Below, one piece after another: positions 26,001 through 38,960 of a DNA stretch of 64,000 bases (position 1 is the stretch's first letter; each line of letters begins with the position of its first letter). Below the pieces are notes generated by a model. The model ran no database searches. It had not been told where the DNA came from and saw nothing but the letters and a program-made list of their open reading frames with translations. This stretch comes from Helopsaltes ochotensis (taxonomy: Eukaryota; Chordata; Aves; Passeriformes; Locustellidae), in contig VXBM01000001.1 of assembly GCA_013400155.1 (NCBI GenBank), forward strand, positions 1,089,964 through 1,153,963, given 5' to 3'. Position numbers and translations under genes: made by a program.

Positions 26001-28880
26001 TGTAGGATGCAGAGCAGTTCCCAAGTGATCCTTACTTCAGTGAGCAGAAACAGCAACCTCACTCCCCTGCAGCATCCAGAACTGCACTCAGCTGATGTTG
26101 GGAGCATCAGGGAGAATCTGCTCCAGCTCTGCTCTGACCTCTGCAACCTTCCCATCAGCCCCACTTGCTCCAATGAGTTGACAAGACTCCTTGCAGCAGC
26201 ACAGCACTAAACATCTCCAATGCTTCAGCAGTTGGAGTTTGAATTAAGAAAATGCCAGAATGCACAGCTCTGCACCAGAGGTAGGATTTGCATGTCTGTG
26301 GGATCTCATCAATAAAGCAGTTCTGTGCAATCTATCAAGCGTTTATACAGCAGAGGAAGCACTGTTGAGGATAAGCAATGCAACACATGAACATCCATTT
26401 TGTGAACGCAAATACCTCTTTTTTTATGTATGTGCAGTTTGCTTTCCTGCACATACTAATAGAAAAAACAAAGATGCAGAGCACAACCGGTATGATGGAG
26501 CCTGAAGTGGGCAGCACCAAATATTTAGGAGAGTACCTTCTGGACTGAGAGGCAAGAAGTCTGCCTGTGACCTTGACCTGCATGAGATGCTGGTGTACAG
26601 ACTATGTCTTCTAGTAAATAGCAGGAAACCAGGTACATGGGTGTCTGCAAGATGTTCAAATCCTTAACAGCCAGCTAGAAGCTTTATGTGAAACTGGAAA
26701 GCCTTCAGTTGTTGAAGGGAAGGAAGTGGTTCTTTTTGTGAGGCTTCATCAGTCTCATGACAGTGCCATAGTGTTTCAAAAAAAAACTTCTTACTTTCAG
26801 CAGGGGAGATAAAAACCCAAAGATGCTTGATCAGGATAGGTCCTTCAGCTTCCCCGTAGGTGAAACGATGACAGTGAGGAAGCTGCACAGCCTGTCTGTG
26901 TGCTGTCAGTGTGCTGTTCACCTGGGGCACACCCAACCACAGTGCTGCTGCTGGGCACCACTGCACAAGTGGTGCTGCACTTGGGAGGAACACAAAGGCA
27001 AACAGTTTTGAAAATTTGTGAAATCTACTGAGGATTCTAATGAAAGAAGATTTGGAAATATATTAAACACTGATAAAAATGATGAGGTAGTTTATAATAC
27101 TTTATTAACTCCTGCAAAAAATAAAAGGCTTATTGCTGTACTGAAAAAAAAGGGGGAAAAAGGCTTGTATAAGTACTGCAATAGGCAGCATTACAGATAA
27201 CACCACAGAATCCAAAGTCACCCAGCTGTAGGCTTTACAACAAAAACATGTTCTGAAGGATAACAGAATCATGGAATCTGTCAACTAAAGCCACCATAAG
27301 AAAAATAAGAAATGAAAGCACTATTCAGACAAAGCTGGATTCATTTACTGTTTATACAATATAGCTTCCCATTTGCAGTGGGCTACAAAAGTGGCTGTCC
27401 AGCTATAGCCCTACAATTCACATGGCAGCTACGTCAACTCCTTCCCTTCATTCAGGCCTAGCTTGCATAACCTTTGCCCATCATATTTCCGTGTCTGGCA
27501 GCTTGTGCACAGATACAAAATACACCATTTAATGAGCTGTACAGAATCTGTCCCTCAGGGTTATATGCTGAGTTCTTGATAACAACACAGCTCCCAGAAA
27601 GCAACACCACGATGCACCCTTCCCTGTGAACGCAGTAGCATTTTGGAGGACCAGGAGCCTTGAAAGGACTCCAATGGAAGAAGGCTGGGAATTATGTTAA
27701 AAAGCATTTAATCCTTCACACCACATATTGAAGACCCATGCTAGAGAAACTATTCCCTGACTGGGAATGCTTATGCCCTTCATGACCCCACTAATGCCAT
27801 TTTTAATTGAGCCAACATCCTCAGAAGGTGTTTATTATCTATCTGGTCACTAATCATACTGCCTCTTCATGGGAAGAGCAAAAGATCATGGCCAGAAATA
27901 CATTTTACTCTCCTGGACTCAAGTGGGGCACTTGCTCCTGAGGACCTGGATCCAGCAGAGCAGGGAACATGCCTGACCTGCTCCATCAAACACAAGACCA
28001 GTCCTTTGCAACTGAGATCCTGCATAGCAAACGAGACGGAGGTTACAGACTGTAAAATGCAAAGATGCACCCCGACCCAAGCAGTTGTGAAACACTATCA
28101 GATTCAGCTCAGATTTGCCTCTTGAAGGCCCCAGAGCTCCTAGGAGATAACCCTTCTCACAGAAGGGTAATGCTGGAGAGCTCATCACTACACAGCCATG
28201 CATCACTAACCCCCTGAGCACCACAGATACGGTAGATATCACACTCTGGGAATGTATCCTTGCTCACTGCTGGCTGTTTTCTAGTCAGAGTTGCTTTTCT
28301 GAAGTCACTTTTACATACCAAAACATTTTTTGTGTATGATTCAGAAACACGCTATAGTAATAGAGGGGAGACAAGGAGTCTGCCCAGCTCTGTTCGGTTT
28401 TATCTCTACCAGCTGCTGTACAGAGCACAAGCAATTCAGGAATCATGGCAAAAACATTTTTTCTAAACAGTCCTATGGTCTATTGAGAGGAACGGAAGTT
28501 TATTACGATCAATGACTCACTCCTTGTTGAAGCTTTTTCCTGGACGAACTGCATCTACATTATTATGTTCCAGTAACAATAAATTATTAATAGGCGAGGG
28601 AATTCATAGTTCGCCTCACAAAAATGTAACCAAAAGCAAGGAAAATATGGAATATGCTATAGAGATTAAGTTAAATATTTCATTTCTCCCCCTCTGATGT
28701 GCAAGAATTACAGCCCTTCATAATAAATTTCATTCATACTTTGTCAGAGGATATGCACAAACACATATTATTGAAAAGGAATTGTTTTTATAATGTAGCT
28801 TAGAAAAACATTTTTTCCTCTGTCAGTTCCTGTTTTAAGTGCAGAAAATTTGCTTTCCCCAACGTGTAAAAAAGACAGAT
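23071..28880. other. NEURL1 intron 1, no gene recognised
   Basis: Long noncoding stretch, notably A-rich on the plus strand at 24540-25380. The longest gap-free interior open frame (203 codons, 25599-26210, plus strand) has no recognisable domain and its composition looks random. Nothing else can be supported. Confidence 0.5.
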
Positions 28881-28883
28881 CTT

Positions 28884-29035
28884 AGGATACCTGGGATCAA
28901 TCAATTCCTGACCCTACTAATCCTCCTCTATGATCCCTGACAAATCATTTCACCTCCCTCTGCCTATCCTCCAGCCTGTAAATTAGGAACAACACTTTTC
29001 ACCTCAGCAGAAGGATGTGAAAATAGTCTCTGTTT
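28884..29035 (+). repeat. MIR-like ancient SINE fragment
   Basis: One of the clearest MIR remnants here. CCTGGGATCAATCAATTCCT, CCCTGACAAATCATTTCACC, TCCCTCTGCC, then CTGTAAATTAGGAACAACAC and AGAAGGATGTGAAAAT follow the consensus order from the promoter box through CTGTAAAATGGGGATAAT to GTTGTGAGGATTAAAT. Confidence 0.65.
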
Positions 29036-32000
29036 ATGACTTTTAAGGCCACATTTAGCAACAAGGGAGGCAGGAAATGTGATCTTAAACCCAACAGCAC
29101 CAATTAGGTGATTGCTACATGGAGTGAGGAGCTGATATCGCCTTGGTGTTAAAAACCATTATTCAGCCTCCTGGTTCTCTGCCATTGGCTGTCTTCGGAT
29201 TTCAAGCTGCACAAAGATTTCCACACCAGCGTGCTTGAAGCTTTTGAGGTTTTCTTCCAACTATACAGCAATGGGGGAAATTCTGCAGATTATCTCCCAA
29301 TTTTTAAAAATGAAACCTACTTAAACACCTGGCTCACACTCAAAACTTTAGAGTTTCATCCTACACTAGATAGGAATAGAAGGGAAAAAAAAAAAGGAAA
29401 ATAAAACCTTTAAATCTGGAAAAGATGCTTTGAGCTTCATGTCAATCTACATCTGAGTCTACCAAAACAATGCTTCACCCAAAAACTGACTCATTCCTAC
29501 ACTCTAACAGCACTTTGTCTCTTCCATCTGTGTTTTTTCATCTTACAATCCATTGTGATTCCGACCAGCATTGTAACACCAGGGTACTTGTGAGTATGTG
29601 CACCCTCCCACTCCTGTGGAAACAGTCTCTATTTCACAGCATCAGCCCTGAGGGCATCAACCCTCCAGCCTGTGGCCACCACAGGGGAAGGACCTCTCCC
29701 CCTCAGTCCGGGCAGCAAGTGATCCATCTATTCTCTGCTGCTGAGGTATGACAGACACGAAGCCTATTTACAGCAACGATCAAGATCCAATAAAGCAGCT
29801 TCAGAATATGCCAGATGTCAGCTCTTTGTTTACAGAGAGAGAAATGCAATTTGAAGGCATCTGTAACTATTGCTCACTCTAAAAGTGGGAATTTTAAAGG
29901 AAAAGGTGGGTGGAATGGAAGAATAAACTTTTTTAGTTCTGACTGTCAGTTAAGACCAAATGCTAGTAAGGAAAAGATTAGGAAAAAAGAGCAAATGTAC
30001 GAGAGCTCATCCCACCCATCTGAGTAAGCAGACAAAAGCAAAGGGCTTGGCTGCTCAAAAATGGTGTGGGATGATGTAGTATGAACAGGACTGAGGAGCT
30101 CTTAGAAGCACCCCGCTGCCTCTGTCCCTGGAGCCAGGACAACTCCCACGTTGCTCCATCCTTCAAGCACAGAATATGAGCTAATTGCAGCAGTTCCTCC
30201 AAAAACAGACAAGAGTGCTGAGTGTATCAGACGTGCTCTGGCTCCTCCAATTCCATCTTAATTCATCCTAGAAGAAATCTTGGAATGACTGTGTGGCTAA
30301 AACCCTGGACAGGCAGCTGCAGCACTCACAGGAATGTCTTGAGATCCTCTAGTATGGTTCAAGGGCCAGGGAGTAGGTCCTTCTGGATCTTTTCCTGTTC
30401 CTGACATGTGAACTTGGATTCATGTTCTTGTAGCAAGCATAATTCAAATACACACCTAAATGTTTTGTTAAGTAGGGGTGGATTGCTGAACTAGCAGGAG
30501 ATTTTACAAAACACCTTGAGCAGGAATACAAGTTATTATGACTTTTTTTAAAAAAGCAGTGCAAAAAGGAAACATTTCTTCAGGGCAAGGCAGATTTCCA
30601 TTGTCTTAAAATCATCATTAGGATGTGAAAACAGTCTCTGAAACATTTGAGATGGCATGGAAATAATTTAGACAGTGCTTAAAACACCATTTATGGAAGT
30701 TTGGTTAGAAGACTATGAAATGACAAATATCTACCTATAGAGGCAAGTTTACCTTCCAAATTCATGAGGAAATTTATTAGACGGCTGTATTAAAACCAAA
30801 TTTATTTATACTGAAAAAAATCTTGAGAGGAAACAGAATTTGTCTGGGATCTGAACTTGTCATTCATGCTTTACTGAACAAATAAAAAATAAAATAGGCT
30901 CTTTCAATGATGAATGCATATCCAAGTATTATCATATTCTAAATGTGCTTAGTATCTGCCATAGAACAAGTGTGCAATGGATTTCCAAGAAGGCAGGGAG
31001 GGAAGGCCTCACCAGCAGCAGCTGAGCAAAAGGAAGCTCTTGCACCACCAGTGAATGGAGAAAGATAGCATTAGAGGGGGGTGTAAATTAATAGTTCAGC
31101 ATGAGAGGCAACAGTTTAACTTAGAAGTCATATGCAAATGAAATGGACTTCACTTTTTTTCTGCTGTTGTCAAAGGTAAAGAGTAACCAGATCTCAAACA
31201 TGGAGAATATTTCACATTTTGAGCAGAACCCAGCTCACCAAACCCTAATTCCTAGCATACCTTCAGCAGGAGCTCAGAGAACTCACTTCCCCTTTTGCCA
31301 AGGAAAAAGGGGGTGTCATTTCAGGCCACAGAAAATTGCACATTTGAAAGACTTACAAGTTCATGCAATCAGCAAGTTACTGAAAATCTGAAGCCTGTAG
31401 AAAAAGAGAGCTTACTAAGGACAATCCAAAATGCAAAAGGGACGTTCCAGGCTCCTTTCTGCAGGATCAAAGTCCTCCTGAGCAGCAGGGTGAGAACAGC
31501 TGTGGAGAGGAGGATGAGGAAGGAGGGCAGTGACAGGGAGGAGCTGAGCAGATCCAGAGACATCCAGCCACCACTCCAGCCTGTTCACAGCCATGACACA
31601 AGTACCTGACTGGCAGGGGACAGCAGCTCTTCCTGGAAGACTTTGTAGGGTGGTAGTATTATACTCTACAGAAGAAAAGGAGCAAGTCACAGCCATGGAA
31701 GTTCTATGAAAAAGTTTGGCTCAACACAAATTTTATTTTCTTCTGCATTTCACTTTTCCAGATCCAATTCACATCACAACCTGTTCCTACAAACTGGGTG
31801 CAAGTAACTGGCAGAACTTGGGACCAAATCTGGCTCGCTATGTTTCCTCAAACATATCCATTGCCCCCGCAGCTCTCCCAACACAGCCCTGTGATCCATC
31901 ACAAGAATATCCCAACTCCTCAAGCCCCACCGGGGTGGGGATGTCCCACAGCTGCCACATTACATGAGTGGCTGTTATTCCAAATAAGGGAACTTGTTGC

Positions 32001-34512
32001 AAACTCCCCTCAAGCTGCCTTGTTCTGGCTGGTTTATGTTAGGGAGACAAGACTAAACAGACCTTCATATTTTCAGAATTAACCACTAAAAATGAAAAAT
32101 TGATTGTTTGTTTCCAGAGTGCAGATGAAGGGGAGTCCTGCGACCAGCGGCCTCTTTTGGAAACCACACCACAGTGATTGCAGCACCGGGTTATCTCTTT
32201 TCTCTTAAGAATCTTTGGGATGGATTCAGTGAGGAGTAAACACGTGTGAGCTCTGAGTCACATTTTGGTGCAACCACACATTGCCCTCCAGTTTCTCCCA
32301 GTTTCTAACCAGGCTTAGTGTGTGGCCCCACAGCAGTTTTTCTGTTGTATTTCCCCATTATTTTTGCCAGAGTGACAGTCAGGTTGTTCTTTTTTTAAGA
32401 TGATCTATTAAATGTCAGATTAAGGGAAGTTTCACTGCTTTACAGCAAACTTGCACTACATATATTCTTTTAACTGCTGTCATGAATGTAAATCAGAACA
32501 GGTCATTTCATTTCCCTCTTGCTATTTAGGTCGTTTCAGTTGTCTTCCTAACTATCAGGACCGCTATTTAGTGCTGCAAGGCTTGAATTAAGTATTTTTA
32601 GGCTGCACCCCTTGAACAGATGCGCTCTTACTCTATTTGACCACTAATCCACATGGAAGCTGTGTGACCACTTTTTGAGCAACACTGAAGTCAACCTAAT
32701 ATTACCACATCTCAGCAGAGCTTATTTACTCAGGTTCAGCACAGGCAAGCTGAATTCACCTCTGCCTGCCACATGAACATATGCTCACATCCCAGCTGGC
32801 AGGATCTGGGTATTGCCTACTTAACCCTTCCTTTGCTTCTTCCTATCTCTGCACAGCCACAGGCTCTTTATTCAAACCTGATAAACACAATGAGCCTCAA
32901 CGTGGCAAAGAAATATGGAAAATAAAGACAACACAATCCGGGATGCAACATTTATTCAGCAACAGAATTTCAATAGAGTGCTTGCAGCTAAACAAAGAGG
33001 GAGAGAGGCAGAAGAGAAACAAGGAAATGTCCTACAAATCAACAAGGGCACAAACCCCATCATTCACAAAAACTTAGAGGAAACGCATCCTCAGCTCCTC
33101 TTGCATAAATCAAAACTAAGTTCCATCAATTCCATTAATACATTATACGACCCATAATCAAGCTATTGAGAAGTCTTTTTCCTCCCAAAACCCAGTGCAG
33201 TGGGCTGCCAGCTCCCCACCCCCAGTGGGAAACACTGGGGCTACAGCAGGCAGAAAAGCAAGGCAGCATCCCAGATAAGGATCCATTCCACCCTTACTGC
33301 TATGCAGGGAGCATGACCTGTGTTACTGCTGGCTCCCTGGAGACCCAGACAGAAGTCACCACATCAGTAGAAAACAATTAAAAATAGTCTGGAGGAGCAC
33401 TGAGCTGCAGGCAGGAGGAGAGCTTGGAAAAGACCAAACTCCTTATCAGCCTCTTTCCACATCCGTAAGGCCAACCATGTTTTCAAAGCACACATCAGGA
33501 CGCCCCATTTCTGGTTGTGTTTATTTGAACTGCATGTATAAATACTTCATTAGAGGAAGAAACAGCCTTTTTGATCTCAAATTGCCTCTTCTTTATCCCC
33601 AAGCCCATGGCACAGACACACAGCGACGCGGAGGGCGCAGGCACGGCTGCGAGCACAGCTACTCAACTGGCAGCAAACCAGGCCTCTGCGCTGCCAAATT
33701 AAAAGCAGAAATGCAGATGGAAAAGGTGCCTTTTCTTCCTCTGGCCAACCAGCCACCTGGCACAGGAGGGGTCAGACTGATACAGTTACATGAATGCAAG
33801 AGACCCATTTAAAGCTCAACCCAGCTCCTCCCAGGACACATCCCATGCAGGTCTGGCTGTGCACAGACACATGTACCCACAGATTCCTCCCCTTTTTACT
33901 CAGTGCTCCTAACCTGGCCAGGAATCAAGAAAACTATTAAAAAACATCAACTTGGTATTCTTAATGCTTAGCTCCAAGAAAGACAACCAACAAGAAAACA
34001 CAGGTCTGAAAGGAGACGCAGCAAGTACGTGAGCACAATGCAGGGACTGGGATTTTCCATCTGTCTCTGCCAGGAGCTCACTTTCTCCTCTGGATTATGT
34101 TTGCATGAGGCAGAATCTAATCTAAATGGAGAAATTTGTGTAGACTGGTGCTTGCTTTTACCAGAATTACATTTTAAAGGCCAGATGCTGCTCTTAGCTG
34201 CAAGTCTAAAGCAGCACTGCTGAGGGATGGCACAACTTCCAGTTTACATCTCTGTGTCTCTCACAGCAGAACCTGGTTCAAAAAGTATTGGGAGCTCAAA
34301 TCCAAAACATGGGTACAAGTAAAAAAAACAACATGATGGGTCTTTTTGCTGCTGCATAATCTCCACAAAGTACATCAATAGTAACTTCAAGTAACAGTAT
34401 GCTCACCCAGTCTTTTCATGTATAAAGTTCTGGGATATCCAAACTTAAGCAAAAACTGGTTACAATATTGGTATAAGGCCTCTTGAACCATAGAGTGAAT
34501 GTCAGGCTAATT
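29036..34512. other. NEURL1 intron 1, no gene recognised
   Basis: Noncoding sequence with a 12-base A run near 29385 and a locally GC-richer CpG-containing patch at 33610-33660. No exon, RNA gene or element could be supported. Confidence 0.5.
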
Positions 34513-34685
34513 TTGTAGAATCATTAAGAGTGGAAAAAAAATTCTATGGTCATCTAATCTGACACTTCCAGTGATGGCAATTCCACCACTTCCCTGGGCA
34601 GCCTGTTCCAATGCAGGACCACCCCTTGAGAGAAGAAATTCTTTCTGGTGTCCAGTCTACACCTGCTCAGTCAAATTTTGTGGCT
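34513..34685 (-). repeat. CR1 LINE 3' fragment (avian type)
   Basis: The plus strand starts TAGAATCATTAAGAGTGGAA, continues TTCTATGGTCATCTAATCTG, then CACTTCCAGTGATGGCAATT, CTTCCCTGGGCAGCCTGTTC, CAATGCAGGACCACCCCTTG and AGAGAAGAAATTCTTTCTGG. This is the well-known reverse-complement CR1 3' end with its terminal TTCTATG-type motif, giving minus orientation. It is moderately diverged and strongly 5'-truncated, as most avian CR1 copies are. Confidence 0.88.
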
Positions 34686-35080
34686 TTTTTCAGCTCAGAT
34701 GGTAAAAGTGCAATACTTGAAGAGATGTTCACTGCATCTAAGAGTAATTTTAGAATAGCCCTCAGCAAACACCTCCATACTTCCATCTGTGAGCCATTTC
34801 ACACTGGGGAGGCAAAATCCATCTCCTTTACTTTACAAGCACAAGCAGTTCTCATTAATTCAAGGCAAACTCATATGGAATACAAGGTTGAAGAAGCTGA
34901 GTGCCTACACACAGAGACAGATATGTGGGTATCTCTGTGTGTATGCATGCTGCCAAAGCCCGACAGATGCTGCTGTGACCACTTCTCCTAATTTACTATT
35001 ACTTCCAACCCTCTTGCTTTTACAAACCATTGTTTAATCAGAGAAGCATTTTGAGGGAGTTTTAGTTCTGCAATAATGCC

Positions 35081-35101
35081 AAAAAAAAAAAAAAAAAAAA
35101 A
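35081..35101. repeat. Poly-A tract (21 A)
   Basis: Uninterrupted A run about 400 bases beyond the CR1 fragment. Likely length-polymorphic. Confidence 0.9.
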
Positions 35102-35370
35102 TCTAAAACTGTTACAACCAAGATGGGGGGAAAATGTGTACGGACTAAAATTATCTCTGGAGCTCTCACGGAGCCTTTTAGTAGGCAATAAAGTTGCGGA
35201 TTTAGGAACAGGTTGTTAAGATGAGGATAAACACTCTCACACCACAGATGAGCCAAACAAGCCCCGTGCTTTGGGGCAGCTGTAAATCCCAGCCGGACAG
35301 AAGGCACCGGCCATCCGGGTGTGCGCAGCAACAGTGACAGCTGGCGGACACAGGAGGAAGGCCCCGCACA

Positions 35371-35397
35371 TCCTCCTCCTCCTCCTCCTCCTCCTCC
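35371..35397. repeat. (TCC)9 microsatellite
   Basis: Nine perfect TCC units: a pure polypyrimidine strand in a locally CpG-containing context (35270-35400). Confidence 0.95.
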
Positions 35398-35639
35398 CCT
35401 TAGGCTGAGTCACAACCCACGAGACAAGTCAGATTCAAGTGGTTTCACACTTAGGCACCACCAACCAGGCATTCAAGAGAGTTACCAGCATGGTCAGGGC
35501 ATGATTTCCCACCTTTGCTCATCCTCCCCTCCTGCTGCACTTGCCTGCATCTGCCCAGTCTTTGTTCTGTCGGGAGAAAAGCGGCTCCTGAAGGCACAAA
35601 GTCTGGCTCTACGTACATTTTAAGTTACTGGCAAAGGTC

Positions 35640-35752
35640 TCATAGTATGAAGGAGAAACTGTGTGAGGAGCAGTGGAGAGGGATGCCCGAGGTCACACCA
35701 AGAAAGCCACTGGCAGTGTGGGACAGAAGTCCCGCACTTTGGAAAAGCCACA
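35640..35752 (-). repeat. MIR-like ancient SINE fragment, reverse orientation
   Basis: The plus strand reads AAGGAGAAACTGTGTGAGGA, GCAGTGGAGAGGGATGCCCG, AGGTCACACCAAGAAAGCCA and CTGGCAGTGTGGGACAGAAG. This matches the reverse MIR order GAGGAAACTGAGGC, CAGAGAGG, GCCCAAGGTCACACAGC, AGTGGCAGAGCCGGGA. Confidence 0.65.
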
Positions 35753-36696
35753 AGATAAGAAGCATCCCTGGCTGCCGTCAGTCAAGGGACCAGCAGGACC
35801 ACAGCGCCAGGAGGGGTGGCAGCCATTTACCCCCAGATGCTGAAGAGTGTGAAACCTCATTCTTCTTCTCCTTCTGGGGAGAAAATAGCTTTTTAAAATT
35901 GTCCATTATTTTCTCTCTCACACCAAGCAAGGAACAGACTGTACTTTTTGCCTCTGATTTGCAAATATTAAATCCCCTCTTCCCACTATTGGTGACTCAT
36001 GAAAGTGACTCATTCACCTCTAGATAGTTTTATTTCCTACACATTTAAAGTACAAAGAAAAAAAAAACATATTGGCCTCTTCGGAAAAAAAAAATAGCCT
36101 TTTCTCCTACTCATAAGCTTTCACTTGTAACACAGATTAAAGAGAGTTCATCTCAGACTCCAGACACTAAATCGCTCCTCTGGGTGGTCTACAAAGTCAG
36201 CAAAGTGATAGCACAGGAGGTTCCTGCCCGGCTGTAACCACATTAACTCTCCCCACTAGAGGCTGCTGAGGCAAAAGTAACGTGATGGTTCTGCCCCTTG
36301 CAGGTGGCCATGGGCTTCCCAGCCCACCTGCAAGCACAGTCAGAGCCGTGGAAGGAAAATCAGAAAATTGGTGGGAAAGAAAGATTACTTAGCAGGTTGG
36401 TTTTGTGGGGGTTTTTAGAATGCTGAGAGGCTTTGCACTGAGTCACCGATTCACAGGGGCTGTACTTAACCAGGCAGTGGGGAGACAGAGGTGGGAAAAG
36501 AGGGCACTGACACCATCATGCACATACAGCTGTGTGGGAAGACAAGGGGAAAAGGCCACGGTGCCGCTCTTCAGGAGGTTACAGTGTTTTCTGCTGCACA
36601 AAACATTTACCTTGCCTCACTGATATGAAGGACAGAGAAAGGGGTTCAATCTGAAAGCCCTAAAATCAAAGCAAGATGCCTGGGCAAGAGAAAAGG

Positions 36697-36764
36697 GAGC
36701 AATATTAAACCCTTGTGAATATCCCAAGAGGAACAATATTAAACCCCTGAGAAGATCCCAAGAC
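36697..36764. repeat. Diverged tandem duplication, two 34-bp units
   Basis: Unit 1 starts GAGCAATATTAAACCCTTGT and ends ATCCCAAGA. Unit 2 starts GAACAATATTAAACCCCTGA and ends ATCCCAAGA. The identical word AATATTAAACCC recurs exactly 34 bases apart. Confidence 0.85.
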
Positions 36765-38653
36765 GATGAAGATCTGAAGACTTGGTGCATTTCACTGAAT
36801 CATTCCATGCACAGCCTTTTCAAGACAACATTTGTGCCTTCACCTTCCTCTCCAGAGTCACACATCCAGCTCTCCTTAATGTACAAATTTTGTGTGAAGA
36901 AAGAAAAGGATTTTTTTTCTTTTTGAGAAGATGCTACTATGGAATAATTATCATTGCCAGTTAGGATAACAAAAAATTTAAAAATAGAGAAATTACCCTG
37001 TCTGCAGCAGAGGCAAAGTGACTGATTCTTATGCTTAGGGGAATAAAAGAGAGAGCTTGTAGGTAAAGATACCTGTAAATTGATCACCTCTCGGTGTCCT
37101 TAGCAAAGCAATTCTTCAGGTCACACATCACACTGAAAAAGAACAGGAGCCACAACCCCAGATACAAAGCTCCAGCACAATTTATATAGTTCTCATTCAA
37201 GGATCTTATTTCACTGCTACACAAAAAACCCAACATTCTCCAGGCTAACAGCAAACATTGCTAATTTCCCAAGCATAGGTTACACTTGGGGGTTTATTAT
37301 TTCAATCCCCTTTTAAGCTGTAGATCTTCCCTCCAGTCAAACATCAGCATGCCAACTATCAACAAGCTTATGTTTACTAATACTGTGATAAGCAATGGAA
37401 TAGATAAGTCTTTATGCAAAAAAGGAAAAGAGGCATAAAGGAAAAAAACACGACGTTTTCCAACAGCACACGTCTCTAACTACTGACAGCTGGGGGGCAG
37501 GATAAATCTATTTTCCAACTGTATAGCACCTACCACTTTCCTTGGTATCCTAGATTTAGAAACCCATTTTTATCACTTGAGACAGTGTAATTTATTAGCA
37601 GAGGTGGTACAGTTGGTATCCAACCCTTGGCCAGTTGGCACCCCAGGAGGAAACTCAAGAGCTAGGTCCAAATTCAGAGGCTGAGCCTCATCTCTGCTTA
37701 CAAACTTGGCTGAAGTCCCAGCTGAAGAGACAATATAGCAGCAGGCATCAGCAGAGAAGCTCCAAGCAAAATTCACACACGGGAACTGTCCACCAGAGAG
37801 CCATAGTGAGGCTCATCCTGTGCTATCATCTGAAAGCATAGATCTTATCATGGTGCTTAGGGGAAAAGGAAGAACATGCAATACTGAAACATCATTAAAA
37901 TTGTGATCAGGGGCTTTCCTCCCCGAGTTTGAGTAGTAAGTCTAAGATATTTGTGATTTCTGATTTAATGTAAGATACCCATGATACAGAGCTGGTTACT
38001 ACCTTTAATCTTCCAGACTCCAAAAGTGCTGCCAGAGAGCATTATTTTTAATGCACTCTCACACAAGGATAGAGTTTCCAAGGAAGCTGCCAAATCTAGC
38101 AAAGGTTTGTACTTTTCCTTTCCAACACTTTCTAAGAAAGCTGGAAATAACATTACCCTACTTAAGTGGCCATTTTAATTAATTTAGTTTTGCTTTAAAT
38201 TCAACAACCAAAATGAATGAAGAATGAAGCTGAACTTTTGGACCCTGAAAGCTGTCTCTTTAAACTCAGAGCTCGCTGAAAGCTTGACAAGCAAGTCATA
38301 AAGAACTATAGGAGACCATTTTAAAAAGAGTACACATTGTCCAAGGCAGAGCCTGTATATTTCTTACTGCACCAGAACACATGGACCATAATCCTCAAGA
38401 GGGCTCCTGGCTTGCTGTAAGATAAACTCCAACAACACTGGTTATTAACACTTTGAAAGCTAGAGCCCATTCTCACCCTAGTAAATGAGAGCCAAGTTAA
38501 CCTTTATTCTTTGTCCTAAGAAGCATTATTATCTAGGCTGTGGATGAGAAACTGTATACTTGCAGTTAAAAGCAGAGCTCCCGATGTCTCCTCGTTGCTA
38601 AAGGTAGACCTTTCCTGAGCTAGTCACACAAGAACATCAGTGTCTCTCCAGGC

Positions 38654-38668
38654 AAAAAAAAAAAAAAA
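38654..38668. repeat. Poly-A tract (15 A)
   Basis: Uninterrupted A run between GGC and GAGGTGGG. Confidence 0.9.
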
Positions 38669-38901
38669 GAGGTGGGATACCTCAGCAACCAAAGGATGCA
38701 AATGTAAATCAAATATGTTAGTGGAAGGCAGCATTTCTCAGCAGTTACTGCAGTGAGGGGAGAGAAGCCAGGTCTCAGAGTTTCAACACCCACCTCTGCT
38801 TCATGGACACCACCTGGCAGCCTCCACTTCCCTCTGCTCTCTGATTAGATGGAAAGGGAAGAAGAGTGTGATGTGGTATTAATATATAGATCAAAAGAGA
38901 T

Positions 38902-38960
38902 AACTCAGCCACCCATTCTAATTGATTCCAATTAACTCAGCAGCCCATTCCAATTAACTC
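38902..38960. repeat. Diverged tandem duplication, 31-bp period
   Basis: AACTCAGCCACCCATTCTAA...CCAATT is followed 31 bases later by AACTCAGCAGCCCATTCCAATTAACTCC. The units share AACTCAGC, CCCATTC and an AATT homeodomain-like core. Confidence 0.8.

Noticed and set aside
25599..26210. 203-codon open frame on the plus strand, the longest one in the interior free of N
   Set aside because: No recognisable domain, random-looking composition and no clear exon context. A frame of this length is expected about once or less by chance in a window of this size.
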